Assembly (NCBI GenBank): GCA_944325195.1
Contig: CALUZB010000015.1
Coordinates: forward strand, 1-64,000
Source: an uncultured Desulfovibrionaceae bacterium
GTDB lineage: Bacteria > Desulfobacterota > Desulfovibrionia > Desulfovibrionales > Desulfovibrionaceae
Length of the DNA: 64,000 nucleotides
Reading direction: 5' to 3'
Under the pieces are notes generated by a model that was not told the DNA's origin, did not search any database, and worked only from the letters and a program-made list of their open reading frames with translations. The translations under genes were made by a program, and so were the position numbers. Shown here piece by piece: positions 39,545 to 47,508 of the stretch. Every line of letters begins with the position of its first letter. Position 1 is the first letter of the stretch.

Positions 39545-40144
39545 ATGATTAAAGGTAAAGCGGCATTAGTGGTGGTGGATGTACAGCAGGGGATTATGGA
39601 TACTTCCCTGCATTGGTTCAAGCAGGAAAATGCGGACACGGTAATGCGGGTGAAGACGCTGGTGGATGCCTGTCGTGAGGCCGGAATTCCGGCGGCGTTT
39701 CTCTATGAAGTGCACCGCAAGTCGATGATTGACTTCGGCCGCGAGCTGGACGGCACGGAAAAGGTGCATTGCCTTGAGGATAACCCGAACACTCCCATTG
39801 CGTCCGCCCTGGAATTGCGGCCCGAGGACGCCATCATTCCCAAGCGTCGTTACAGCGGCTTTCTCTACACCGATCTGGAAGTGGTGCTGAACGGCTTTGG
39901 AGTGCATGCCGGCGATACCCTGATCATGTGCGGTTATTTAACCGACGTTTGCGTACACTACACCTTTGTGGACGCGCACCAGCGCGATTTCCGGATTAAG
40001 GTGGTGAAGGACTGTTGCGGCGGTTCCACCCAAAAGGCGCACGATTACGCATTTGACGCCATGTACTATCTGCAGCATGACGCCCCGTGCAATCTGGCTG
40101 AGATTCTTGAAGATATTAAGGAATACGGCTCCAGGCAGAAATAG
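39545..40144 (+). CDS. Isochorismatase-family cysteine hydrolase 2
   Basis: The 199-residue cytoplasmic enzyme has the triad Asp (ALVVVDVQQG), Lys (IPKRRYSGF) and Cys (LTDVCVHYTFVDAH). It is much closer to hydrolase 3 than to hydrolase 1; CGYLTDVCVHYTFVDAHQ and KDCCGGST-type segments are shared. The ATG at 39545 follows GGAG; the frame is open to 39524. It follows MFS-2 by 27 bases and precedes hydrolase 3, separated by an 84-base gap holding a GC-rich hairpin. Confidence 0.9.
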   Translation: MIKGKAALVVVDVQQGIMDTSLHWFKQENADTVMRVKTLVDACREAGIPAAFLYEVHRKSMIDFGRELDGTEKVHCLEDNPNTPIASALELRPEDAIIPKRRYSGFLYTDLEVVLNGFGVHAGDTLIMCGYLTDVCVHYTFVDAHQRDFRIKVVKDCCGGSTQKAHDYAFDAMYYLQHDAPCNLAEILEDIKEYGSRQK

Positions 40145-40159
40145 CGGCACAGATAAGAT

Positions 40160-40186
40160 TGCCGCCCGTCGGCGGGGCGGGCGGCA
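40160..40186 (+). promoter_or_regulatory. GC-rich intercistronic hairpin between hydrolases 2 and 3
   Basis: TGCCGCCCG (40160-40168) pairs perfectly with CGGGCGGCA (40178-40186) around a 9-base loop. No T tract follows. It may attenuate or stabilise the upstream mRNA, giving unequal expression of the two paralogs. Confidence 0.5.
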
Positions 40187-40228
40187 TTCCGGGCATAACA
40201 TTCAGGGAATGTATAGGAGGGACAGGTA

Positions 40229-40828
40229 ATGATTACAGGGAAAGCAGCGCTATTGGTGATAGACGTACAGGAAGGGATCATGGACCAGTCGTCCAAGTTC
40301 TATGATCCGGAAAATGCAGCAGGGGTGATGCGGATCAAGACCCTGCTTGACGCTTGCCGGGCAGCGGGCATTCCCCCGGTGTTTTTCAAGGAAGTGCATC
40401 GCCCATCGATGATCGACTTCGGACGGGAATTGGACGGTTCTGAAGGAGTGCATGCTCTTGAGAGCAGCCCGCGCACGGAAATAGCTGAAGTGCTGGCAGT
40501 GCGCCCGGAGGAGGCGGTAATACCCAAACGCCGCTACAGCAGTTTCCTGTACACGGATTTGAAAATAGTGCTCAACGGTCTGGGGGTGAACCCCGGCGAC
40601 ACTCTGATTCTTTGCGGCTACTTAACCGACGTGTGCGTGCATTACACCTTTGTGGATGCCCATCAACTGGATTTCCGACTCAAAGTGGTCAGGGACTGCT
40701 GCGGCGGCTCAACTGATGCGGCCCATGCGGGCGCCCTGAACGCCATGTACTATCTCCAGCATGAAGCCCCATGCAGTCTGGAGGAAATTCTCCGGGATAT
40801 AAAGGAATACGCTTCCAGAGCGGGTTGA
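40229..40828 (+). CDS. Isochorismatase-family cysteine hydrolase 3
   Basis: The 199-residue paralog of hydrolase 2 has the triad Asp (LLVIDVQEG), Lys (IPKRRYSSF) and Cys (LTDVCVHYTFVDAH), plus the shared block EVHRPSMIDFGRELDGSE. The ATG follows GGAGGGACAGG. Tandem duplication of hydrolases 2 and 3 could provide two substrate specificities or a heteromer. It lies at the end of the MFS-2 operon, with MFS-3 beginning 417 bases later. Confidence 0.9.
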   Translation: MITGKAALLVIDVQEGIMDQSSKFYDPENAAGVMRIKTLLDACRAAGIPPVFFKEVHRPSMIDFGRELDGSEGVHALESSPRTEIAEVLAVRPEEAVIPKRRYSSFLYTDLKIVLNGLGVNPGDTLILCGYLTDVCVHYTFVDAHQLDFRLKVVRDCCGGSTDAAHAGALNAMYYLQHEAPCSLEEILRDIKEYASRAG

Positions 40829-41245
40829 TTTGCAGCCCTTGTGGACGCGCTTGCGGGCAACGGCAAGATAAACAGCTTTTGTTTTGTCTGCAGGTGAGCG
40901 GCTTGCGGCCGGGAGCAGCGGCTTCAAAAGCTGTTTGTTCTTGAACGAAAATAAGAAAAGCCACTATTTGATAATCTATAACAAGTGCTTCAAGCAGGTG
41001 TGTTGCGGCATTTTGGCTGTTTGCCGGGCAACCCTGCCGGCACTGCGAGTGTGAAGGCTTTATCGTTTTCCAGAGCAGCCGGTCTGAATCTGTCCGGCTG
41101 GGCAAATCTATTCTGACCACCCCGCGGCTTTTCCGCCGGCGGCGCGGTCACGCTCGTTGCAGCGTCCGGTGTCGTGGAAGCACTTCCAAGGCCGGTCTGC
41201 TCTAGACGGTATTATTCTCAAAACCCGTAAATCTGGAGGTAGATG
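40829..41245. other. Intergenic upstream of MFS-3
   Basis: About 415 bases without a gene. A small dyad TGGAAG-CA-CTTCCA lies near 41175-41190. Neither of the two operator families was recognised here, so MFS-3 may be regulated separately or by read-through. Confidence 0.4.
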
Positions 41246-42508
41246 ATGAGCTTCCTGCGGAAAAACGGAATGTCTCCCAGATTGCTGCTTACCTATGTGG
41301 TGCTGGGGTTTGGATATCCGGGAATGATCGGCTTTGTGTTCATGCAGTATGTCTATTATGACGCGATGATGATGGCGATGCAGATTACCAACACGCAATT
41401 GGGGCTGCTGTTGACCATTGATGCGCTTGGGGCAATGCTCCTGGCCCTGCCCGGCGGGATATTGGCAGACCGGTTTGATTGCAAGAAAGTACTGGCCCTG
41501 TCTTTGGGCATAGCAACGCTTGCCTGTGTATGGTTCGCTCTTTACCCCACCTACCGCTCTGCTCTGGTGGTATGGAGTGTTTTGGCAGTGGTGATGTGCG
41601 GGTTTTATCCGGCTGTGTTCAAGGTGGTGCGGATTATAGCGCCGGAAAACGGTCAGGGCAAATCCTTCGGGATTTTCGGCGCCTGCAATGCCATTGGCTT
41701 CATGGCGGTTAATTTCACGGCCCTGAGCGTTTATCACGCCGTGCATGAAGGCGGCGGCCCCGTGGAAGCGCTTAGTGCAGTCCTGTGGGTTTTTGCGGCG
41801 GCGCTGGGCATCGGCACGATAGTGGGATATCTGCTTTTGCGGGGCGTAAGCAATCCGGAAGCGGAAGCCACGGAAGTAGATCGCTTTTCTTTTGCCAATT
41901 TGAAACAGGTGTTGAAAATGCCGGGTACCTGGCTGGTTTTCATTGTCGGGTTCTGTATCAATGGTCTGCATCTCAGCATATCGTATTTTACCCCCTATTT
42001 CACCAATGTGCTGGGTACTGCTCTGGTGGTCTCCGGGTCCTTGGCCGTTATCCGCCAATACGGCGTGCGCTTGGCGGCGAGCCCGTTGGGTGGCTGGTAT
42101 GGCGACAGGATCGGCTCCACAACCAAAGTGATCCGGCTTGTCGTATCCATCGCGGCGCTGCTGATTGCCGCAATCATGTTGTTACCGGCGGGCACAGCCT
42201 TACCGGTCATTATAATCCTGGTACTGCTGCTGGCGTTCATGAACAGCATTTCGCTCAGCCTCTGTTACAGTACCTTTGCTGAAGCTCTGATCCCCCGTCG
42301 CTACATGGGAACAGTAATCGGGGTGATTACCATACTGCTCCCCGACCTGTTCATCCCGCCATTATACGGCTATTGGCTGGATACTTATGGAAACTATGCT
42401 TATCGATACATATTCAGCTTTACCATTTTGATCTGCCTGATTTGTGTGGTTGGGGCCGGTCTGATCATTCGGCGCGCCGAAAAGTACCGTCGCAGGATAG
42501 TGTCATAA
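41246..42508 (+). CDS. MFS transporter (MFS-3)
   Basis: The 420-residue, 12-helix permease is a more divergent member of the same family as MFS-1 and MFS-2. GFVFMQYVYYDAM, motif A GGILADRFDCKK, SISYFTPYFTNVLG and GDRIGSTTKVIR align directly. Two ATGs lie in tandem (41243 and 41246); GGAGGT ends five bases before the second. It may handle a related substrate or export a hydrolysis product. It ends 298 bases before the porin 2 promoter. Confidence 0.9.
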   Translation: MSFLRKNGMSPRLLLTYVVLGFGYPGMIGFVFMQYVYYDAMMMAMQITNTQLGLLLTIDALGAMLLALPGGILADRFDCKKVLALSLGIATLACVWFALYPTYRSALVVWSVLAVVMCGFYPAVFKVVRIIAPENGQGKSFGIFGACNAIGFMAVNFTALSVYHAVHEGGGPVEALSAVLWVFAAALGIGTIVGYLLLRGVSNPEAEATEVDRFSFANLKQVLKMPGTWLVFIVGFCINGLHLSISYFTPYFTNVLGTALVVSGSLAVIRQYGVRLAASPLGGWYGDRIGSTTKVIRLVVSIAALLIAAIMLLPAGTALPVIIILVLLLAFMNSISLSLCYSTFAEALIPRRYMGTVIGVITILLPDLFIPPLYGYWLDTYGNYAYRYIFSFTILICLICVVGAGLIIRRAEKYRRRIVS

Positions 42509-42530
42509 TTTCTGTCCGTTAAAGCAGAAC

Positions 42531-42572
42531 ACCGCCCGGACCATCGGAAGCCGGTCTGATTGGCCGGGCGGT
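42531..42572 (+). terminator. Terminator-like hairpin after MFS-3
   Basis: ACCGCCCGG (42531-42539) pairs perfectly with CCGGGCGGT (42564-42572). There is no T tract, so termination would be inefficient or Rho-assisted. It lies 22 bases after the MFS-3 stop. Confidence 0.4.
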
Positions 42573-42806
42573 AGCCGGGATTTCAGCTTTGCCCAAGTTA
42601 TGACAGGGGGTTGTCGCCGGAGTGGCGAACTTCTCCGGGCGGCAGGCACCCCGGCAGTGGGGGCGTTAGTCTGTTCCGCCCGGCCCGGATGATTGATTTG
42701 GCTGGTGCATAAGCTTCCCCCATTCCTGCAGCCGCATTCTTCTATAATTTAGCCGGTGTTGAGCCGGTTGAATAATCCTGAAATGATTTAAATCAAAATA
42801 AATTGG

Positions 42807-42874
42807 TTGACAGACTTGTAATATTAAAGTTATTACAAGTCATATGATGACTTAATAAAGTTAAGTTGTCATCG
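42807..42874 (+). promoter_or_regulatory. Porin 2 promoter with two tandem dyads
   Basis: TTGACA (42807-42812), 17 bases, TTATTA (42830-42835). A perfect 11-bp dyad (GACTTGTAATA 42813-42823 with TATTACAAGTC 42831-42841) overlaps the spacer and -10. A second dyad (42842-42874) covers the start site and matches the MFS-2 operator at 25 of 33 positions, at the identical distance from TTGACA. Together they suggest tight repression by the regulator that controls MFS-2. Confidence 0.7.
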
Positions 42875-43141
42875 CCTAGGGACGGTTCTCACCATAAATG
42901 AGTTTGCATATGCCGGGCTACAGGCTCCGCCGGGAGCCGGGCGACCGGCTGAAATGAATGGATAAGCAGGGACGCTGGGGAGCAGGGACATTTGAGCGGC
43001 TGGGTAAGTAGCCCCGGCCCGGAAAAGCATTGGCGAACTCAACGTGCTCCTCACCGGGGAGAAATCCGGATTGTCATTGAATGAAACTCTGGCCCTGAAC
43101 GGACGTATTTTTCAGGTTCAGAAATGAAAGCTCAGAGCGTT

Positions 43142-43274
43142 TTCATTTTAAATGAAGTGCTTTGGCGTGCGAGGGCTTGCTCGCAGGGGATGTTCCCATT
43201 GCGCCTGGAGTGCAAACGGCGGTTTTGCCGCCGATTGAGGGACGCGCCGACTTTGAAATTACACAATTTCAAAG
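43142..43274 (+). promoter_or_regulatory. Structured 5' leader of porin 2
   Basis: The leader from the mapped promoter to the ATG is about 485 bases. It contains TTCATTT-T-AAATGAA (43142-43156), a TGCGAG/CTCGCA hairpin, CGGCGG-TTTTG-CCGCCG (43217-43233) and a 10-bp perfect hairpin CTTTGAAATT-ACAC-AATTTCAAAG (43251-43274) that ends 54 bases before the ATG. This could stabilise the mRNA or control translation. Confidence 0.45.
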
Positions 43275-43328
43275 CTGAGTCGGTTTGAAGAGAGGACGGC
43301 AGTGCATGCTGATAACCAAGGAGGGATT

Positions 43329-44792
43329 ATGAGAAAACTGTTCAATTGTTTTATGGCCGGCGCCATTTTATTCGGTACGGCGGCCGCGGCGTCTGCCACT
43401 GAAATTAAAATTAAAGGGCAATTTAATTTTGGTTTCGGTTTGTATGACGGCACTACTTTCACTAAACATGCTGGTGAAGAAAATTTTGATGTGGTCCAGC
43501 GCTTCAAAACCCAAATTGACTTTATTGCATCGGAGTCTTTGAAAGGCGTGCTCCAGTTGGAAATCGGCGATACCCGTTGGGGTAACGGCGGCGGCGCCAC
43601 TTGGGGCGGCTCTTCAGCCGGTTCAGGCACCGGCGGCGCAATGGGCGCTGACGGGGTCAGTGTCGAAGTACAACATGCCTATCTGGATTGGCTTGTGCCG
43701 AACACCGATTTGCAGGTGCGCATGGGCTTGCAGCCCTGGTGGTTGCCGGCCGCTGTAGTCAGAGCCGATTACAATACCGGGAATTTCATTCTTGACGAAG
43801 ACCTGGCGGGCGTATTGCTTTCCTACGGCTTCAACGACAATATCGGCGTGAATCTGGGCTGGTTCCGTCCCTGGAATCCTTATCTCGGCAATGAAGACCG
43901 CGACCTTTACCCATGGATGGATCACGACGAAATCGACCTGTTTGCCCTGACTGTTCCCATTGAAGTGTCCAAGAGCTTCCTGTTGCATCCTTACTTCATG
44001 TTTGCCAATGTAGGCGAGGTGGACGTTATGAGGGAAGATCCTGACGGAGGCTATTACAGTACTGGCCGCATAGCCAGCAGTCTGTCCGGCAACGACGCGC
44101 TCGGCGGCGACGGCAAGGCCTGGTGGGCTGGGGTGGCGTTTAATCTGGATCATTTTGACCCGTTCTTTGCCGCCTTTGACTTTGCTTACGGCAGCTATAC
44201 TGCCGACGATGTGGCCGCCCAGACTCCGATCAGCCCTGACCGGGCCGGTTGGGTGTTCGATTTAAAGTTCGGTTACAAGCTTGACTACTTCACTCCGGTT
44301 GTGTTCGGCTGGTACGGCTCCGGCGCGGACTATGACGGCGGCGACGGCAAGGACGGCATGATGCCCTATTTGTCTACTTTTTGGGGGATGACCAACTTCG
44401 GCGGCCCTGAAGCTCACTTTGCCGAAAAAGAATACCTGCTTATGGACAGCCCGGCCGGCAGCTGGGGGATTGGCGCGGGTCTTGAGGACATTCGCTTCCT
44501 TGAGGACCTCACTTCCCATTTGCGTTTCATGTACTTCCAAGGCACCAACGATCTTGAAAATTACAACAAGGCAGCCAAAGCTGCCGGTCGTGATGATGCC
44601 TTCCGCGCTATGTATATGTTCGACAAGTCCGACTGGGGCTTTGAAGTTAACCTGGATAATGTGATCAATATCTATGAAAACCTGGATATGTATGTGGATC
44701 TTGCCTATATTCATCTGGATGTGGAGCACCATGCAGACGATTTTGAAAGCAATGCCTGGAAGGGATATATCGGATTCACTTATAACTTCTAG
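43329..44792 (+). CDS. Outer-membrane porin, Desulfovibrio homotrimeric type (porin 2)
   Basis: The 487-residue precursor has a signal peptide (MRKLFNCFMAGAILFGTAAA, ASA/T cleavage) and repeated amphipathic strands, and ends in YIGFTYNF with C-terminal Phe. It is clearly paralogous to porin 1: both begin with a FGFGLYD strand, share the GGATWGG and GTGGAMGADGVSV-like loop, and end with NLDNVINIYENLD and HLDVE-type strands. AAGGAGGG precedes the ATG at 43329; a GTG-led extension to 43302 would bury that site. Its promoter shares operators with the MFS-2 operon, so porin and permease are probably induced together. Confidence 0.88.
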   Translation: MRKLFNCFMAGAILFGTAAAASATEIKIKGQFNFGFGLYDGTTFTKHAGEENFDVVQRFKTQIDFIASESLKGVLQLEIGDTRWGNGGGATWGGSSAGSGTGGAMGADGVSVEVQHAYLDWLVPNTDLQVRMGLQPWWLPAAVVRADYNTGNFILDEDLAGVLLSYGFNDNIGVNLGWFRPWNPYLGNEDRDLYPWMDHDEIDLFALTVPIEVSKSFLLHPYFMFANVGEVDVMREDPDGGYYSTGRIASSLSGNDALGGDGKAWWAGVAFNLDHFDPFFAAFDFAYGSYTADDVAAQTPISPDRAGWVFDLKFGYKLDYFTPVVFGWYGSGADYDGGDGKDGMMPYLSTFWGMTNFGGPEAHFAEKEYLLMDSPAGSWGIGAGLEDIRFLEDLTSHLRFMYFQGTNDLENYNKAAKAAGRDDAFRAMYMFDKSDWGFEVNLDNVINIYENLDMYVDLAYIHLDVEHHADDFESNAWKGYIGFTYNF

Positions 44793-44921
44793 GCAGAGTT
44801 ACTGCTAGGAGCAACCTGGAAAGTCATGCACTTGTCGCTTTGAAAAACTGATTGTGGAGGGTGACGGCTGGCTGTCAATCCAGATTCAGTACTATATAAG
44901 AGACTGCAAGCCGTTAAAGCA

Positions 44922-44958
44922 GGGGGAACTGATTTCTGTCGGTTCCCCTTGTTGTTTT
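44922..44958 (+). terminator. Terminator after porin 2
   Basis: GGGGAAC (44923-44929) pairs with GTTCCCC (44942-44948), followed by TTGTTGTTTTC. It lies about 130 bases after the porin stop. Confidence 0.6.
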
Positions 44959-45138
44959 CAGGCTGTTCAGGCGAGCTGAGCGGTGAGGCGGCGGGCTGAG
45001 CGGTCTTGTTTGAAATGTCGGCCTAACACCGGGCAAAGCCGGCCCGCGGGCATTTCGCGCCGAAGATTTCTTCAGTCAAAACGGGAATGGAAGCCGGGGG
45101 GATTCTGGGACTCCAGGCTTTAATTCAAGGCCTTTTCT

Positions 45139-45573
45139 CTATGTGCGCTCTGAGTAAGCTTGCTCAGCAGGGACATGCACTGCGCTTTGGGCTTCCGGTT
45201 TCTGGATATTGTCAGATTCCGGCTGCATGTGGGCTGTGGCCAGTCTGTAAGCCTTGATCGTTTCCTTTTGGGACTCAAATAATTCCCTTTCCAGTTGTTC
45301 TATCCTGGCCTTAAGACTGTGAAGATTTTCTGTTTCAGAACTGTTTACAGAGGGCGAACCAATATCGTTTGCGCCGTTGTCTCCTCTTCCAAAAATAAGC
45401 CATTCGGCTGAAATATCGTAATGATTACAGAAGGCGATAATAACCTCCAGCGGCATATCCCGTTCACCGCTTTCATAACGGTATAAGGTTTGCGGGTGTA
45501 TATTTAATTTTCTCGCTAAGCTCTCCCTGGTTTCCTTCCCCCTAAGAAGTCTGAGTCGTTCAGCAATTCCCAT
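45139..45573 (-). CDS. XRE-family helix-turn-helix regulator with C-terminal coiled coil
   Basis: The 144-residue protein has an N-terminal Cro/C1-type HTH (about 3-62; LARKLNIHPQTLYRYESGERDM) and a short coiled coil (about 84-110; LKARIEQLERELFESQKE) likely used for oligomerisation. The C-terminal tail is disordered-looking. AAGGAAG precedes the ATG. A tandem repeat just upstream of the start is a candidate autoregulatory operator. It stands alone between porin 2 and gntR, so its targets are not evident. Confidence 0.85.
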   Translation of the reverse strand: MGIAERLRLLRGKETRESLARKLNIHPQTLYRYESGERDMPLEVIIAFCNHYDISAEWLIFGRGDNGANDIGSPSVNSSETENLHSLKARIEQLERELFESQKETIKAYRLATAHMQPESDNIQKPEAQSAVHVPAEQAYSERT

Positions 45574-45590
45574 TAAACGCTTCCTTCATA

Positions 45591-45614
45591 GAAACTGTTT
45601 AAGAAACTGTTTAA
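45591..45614 (-). promoter_or_regulatory. Tandem 12-bp repeat upstream of the XRE gene
   Basis: GAAACTGTTTAA occurs twice in direct succession (45591-45602 and 45603-45614), 18-41 bases upstream of the XRE start codon. The second copy continues as CTGTT-T-AACAG, a small dyad. This is a plausible autoregulatory site. Confidence 0.45.
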
Positions 45615-46125
45615 CAGGAACTTTCATAACTTATTGAAATTACTACTATCTTATCCGTATGGATAGAAAGTGAAATTGTCTGAATAAAAATGTTTGATTT
45701 TTTATGCCAAATGGTTTAAAAAGAACCTGTAAGCAGTTGTCATATCTATTTCCAGGTCAACTTTATGCAACTGCTTACCGTTAGTCAATGTTTGACAAGG
45801 TTCAGGGTTTGGCCAGATAAGCAATGTTCTTTTTTGATAGCGCCAAATGCTTATACAGAGCGCATATCGCAGGCGCATAGTCTTGAGCCTGGGGAATCAG
45901 GTTTTGATAAAGCAGCTTCGGGTGTCGACAATGAGCCTGTGTATATTGGGCTTATTCAGGAAAAGAAACGATAAGGTAGATATTAAAGCAACGGGCCGGG
46001 CCGTCCTGGCTTGGAGCAAATGAACAGACCAGACAACTGCAACGGGAAGGGGGTGGTGCGGGCTTTAGCCGTGACACTGCATTCTGAATCAGGTGTTGCG
46101 GGTTTTTACAGGCGGCGTCTGGTGT
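45615..46125. other. Intergenic with an 11-bp inverted repeat
   Basis: No supported gene. GTAAGCAGTTG (45729-45739) and CAACTGCTTAC (45768-45778) form a perfect inverted repeat with a 28-base spacer. A 69-codon frame begins at 45765 inside the right arm, but it has no ribosome binding site and no recognisable family. Confidence 0.4.
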
Positions 46126-46851
46126 CTATTCCGTGCGCATCAGGCCAATCTGCATGTTCATATCGCTGCTGAGGTAAACCATAGAGTGGGCGATATATTG
46201 ATTGTGCATATTGTAATGTTCCTCTGCAACTGCAAAGATTGGGGTCAGCGGCTCTTTCAGCTCTAAAACTGCCGACACATGCTCAGGCGGCAGTATCGGT
46301 GAAAAGCGTGAAAGGGTATATTGAACCCGTTGCCCGGTAATTCTGGAAATCAATTCATAAAGCGAGGTCGGCAACTGCTCAAGTTTTTCGTCCTTTACCA
46401 GCTTGTATGATACGTACTCTTCCGTATATATTTTGGGTTGCCCCTCAAGCAGTGAAAGCCTTTTGACGACCAGAACGGGAGAAGTTGCGAATTCCAGAGG
46501 CAGAGGATATTGACTGGTGTAGTTTTCCAGTTTTTCAAAGCCCAGTTCCTTTAACTCCACATCATCAGACGACTCATAAAGCCACTCATGGAAGCCTCTG
46601 TTGGCGTTATTCAATTGAAACGGGATCAAACTGTCCGGCTGGTGGTTGATGTAAGAGCCTTTGCCGTGCATGGTGGTGATAATGCTTTCAACATTCAGTT
46701 TTTGCAGCGCGCTTCTGATAGTGATCCTGCTTACTGAATAAATTTCCATTAATTCGGCTTCTGTGGGGAGAATCACATTGTAAACGCCCTTTTTGATATC
46801 CTTTTTGATTTTGTCACTGACTTCAATAAATAACGGTTTTTTATCTTTCAT
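46126..46851 (-). CDS. GntR family regulator, HutC/UTRA subfamily
   Basis: The 241-residue protein has an N-terminal winged helix (about 8-70; LPTEAELMEIYSVSRITIRSALQKL and HGKGSYI) and a C-terminal UTRA ligand-binding domain (about 90-235). Such regulators usually repress transport and catabolic genes until they bind a small-molecule effector. GAGG lies upstream of the ATG. An AAGTCATCAT half-site lies 131-141 bases upstream of its start, matching the operators of hydrolase 1, MFS-2 and porin 2. That makes it the best candidate for their regulator, although the gene is about 3 kb away from the nearest of them. Confidence 0.9.
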   Translation of the reverse strand: MKDKKPLFIEVSDKIKKDIKKGVYNVILPTEAELMEIYSVSRITIRSALQKLNVESIITTMHGKGSYINHQPDSLIPFQLNNANRGFHEWLYESSDDVELKELGFEKLENYTSQYPLPLEFATSPVLVVKRLSLLEGQPKIYTEEYVSYKLVKDEKLEQLPTSLYELISRITGQRVQYTLSRFSPILPPEHVSAVLELKEPLTPIFAVAEEHYNMHNQYIAHSMVYLSSDMNMQIGLMRTE

Positions 46852-46981
46852 GCGGACCTCGCCACTTGGATTATCGTTATATTGTATAAGCGAATATCAG
46901 CAGTAATGCAACATAGTTATAGTAATTATATAACATATATCATGTGATATGATTAGTCATTTTTATAGATAGTTCAGTCAG

Positions 46982-46992
46982 ATGATGACTTG
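46982..46992 (-). promoter_or_regulatory. AAGTCRTCAT half-site upstream of gntR
   Basis: ATGATGACTTG (read on the minus strand as CAAGTCATCAT) matches the operator half-site of the hydrolase/MFS-2/porin 2 promoters. It occurs alone here, without a clear second arm. Confidence 0.4.
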
Positions 46993-47022
46993 GCGGCTGT
47001 ACGGAGCAAGGTGATGAGGGTA

Positions 47023-47097
47023 ACTGGTTGCCAGTTGCAGAGGGGCGAAGGTGCTGCCCCGGCCATTTTACCGAAGCGGCGGATACTGGCAACCAGT
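47023..47097. repeat. Inverted pair of self-palindromic 13-mers
   Basis: ACTGG-TTG-CCAGT (47023-47035) and ACTGG-CAA-CCAGT (47085-47097) are exact reverse complements 49 bases apart, and each is itself a 5-3-5 palindrome. They can form two small hairpins or one large one. They lie about 170-250 bases upstream of gntR. Confidence 0.7.
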
Positions 47098-47225
47098 GCT
47101 ACGCCGGAACAGAGGCGTATAAGGCTTCAAATGAGCGGCAAGTAAAGAGAAAGTCTTAATTCAGCTCCATTGGGAAATGATTGGCAGCGTTGGGCTCATG
47201 TAATAATATTTCGACTGTCACCTTT

Positions 47226-47259
47226 GATGGTGTGGATTGAAACGATGGTGTGGATTGAA
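47226..47259 (+). repeat. Direct repeat of 16 bases
   Basis: GATGGTGTGGATTGAA occurs at 47226-47241 and 47244-47259, separated by AC. It is probably slippage or local duplication in non-coding DNA. Confidence 0.7.
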
Positions 47260-47424
47260 TATCCTTAAAGCGGGCTGTACCCCGGATAAGTTGCCGACTG
47301 GTACGGGGTACAAACCACGCTGTACCAGTAGCGTGTATGTTTACAGCGGCGGTGGAATTAAACCTGTCCGGAACAGGTTGAATGGTTTCGGCAATCATCT
47401 GGTCAGTATAGGGGAGTACAGTTT

Positions 47425-47508
47425 ATGGTAGAATTTTTGCTCAACGTATTGGCTACTGTTGTGGCTGGTGTCATTGTGGCGCTGATTGTCAACCGGCTTG
47501 AGTTTTGA
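47425..47508 (+). CDS. Small single-pass membrane peptide (possible type I toxin-like)
   Basis: A 27-codon frame encodes MVEFLLNVLATVVAGVIVAL plus IVNRLEF: a single hydrophobic helix (about residues 4-22) with a charged C-terminal end. GGGGAG lies nine bases before the ATG. The stop codon overlaps a perfect 9-bp stem (AAGTTTCAG 47508-47516 with CTGAAACTT 47543-47551). Short, very hydrophobic, translated peptides next to stable RNA structure are typical of type I toxins and of regulatory membrane peptides. No antisense RNA promoter has been identified, so the role is open. Confidence 0.5.
   Translation: MVEFLLNVLATVVAGVIVALIVNRLEF

Noticed and set aside
45765-45974. 69-codon plus-strand frame
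   Set aside because: No Shine-Dalgarno sequence and no family. Its start lies in the arm of an inverted repeat. The last 45 residues look somewhat protein-like but this is not enough.
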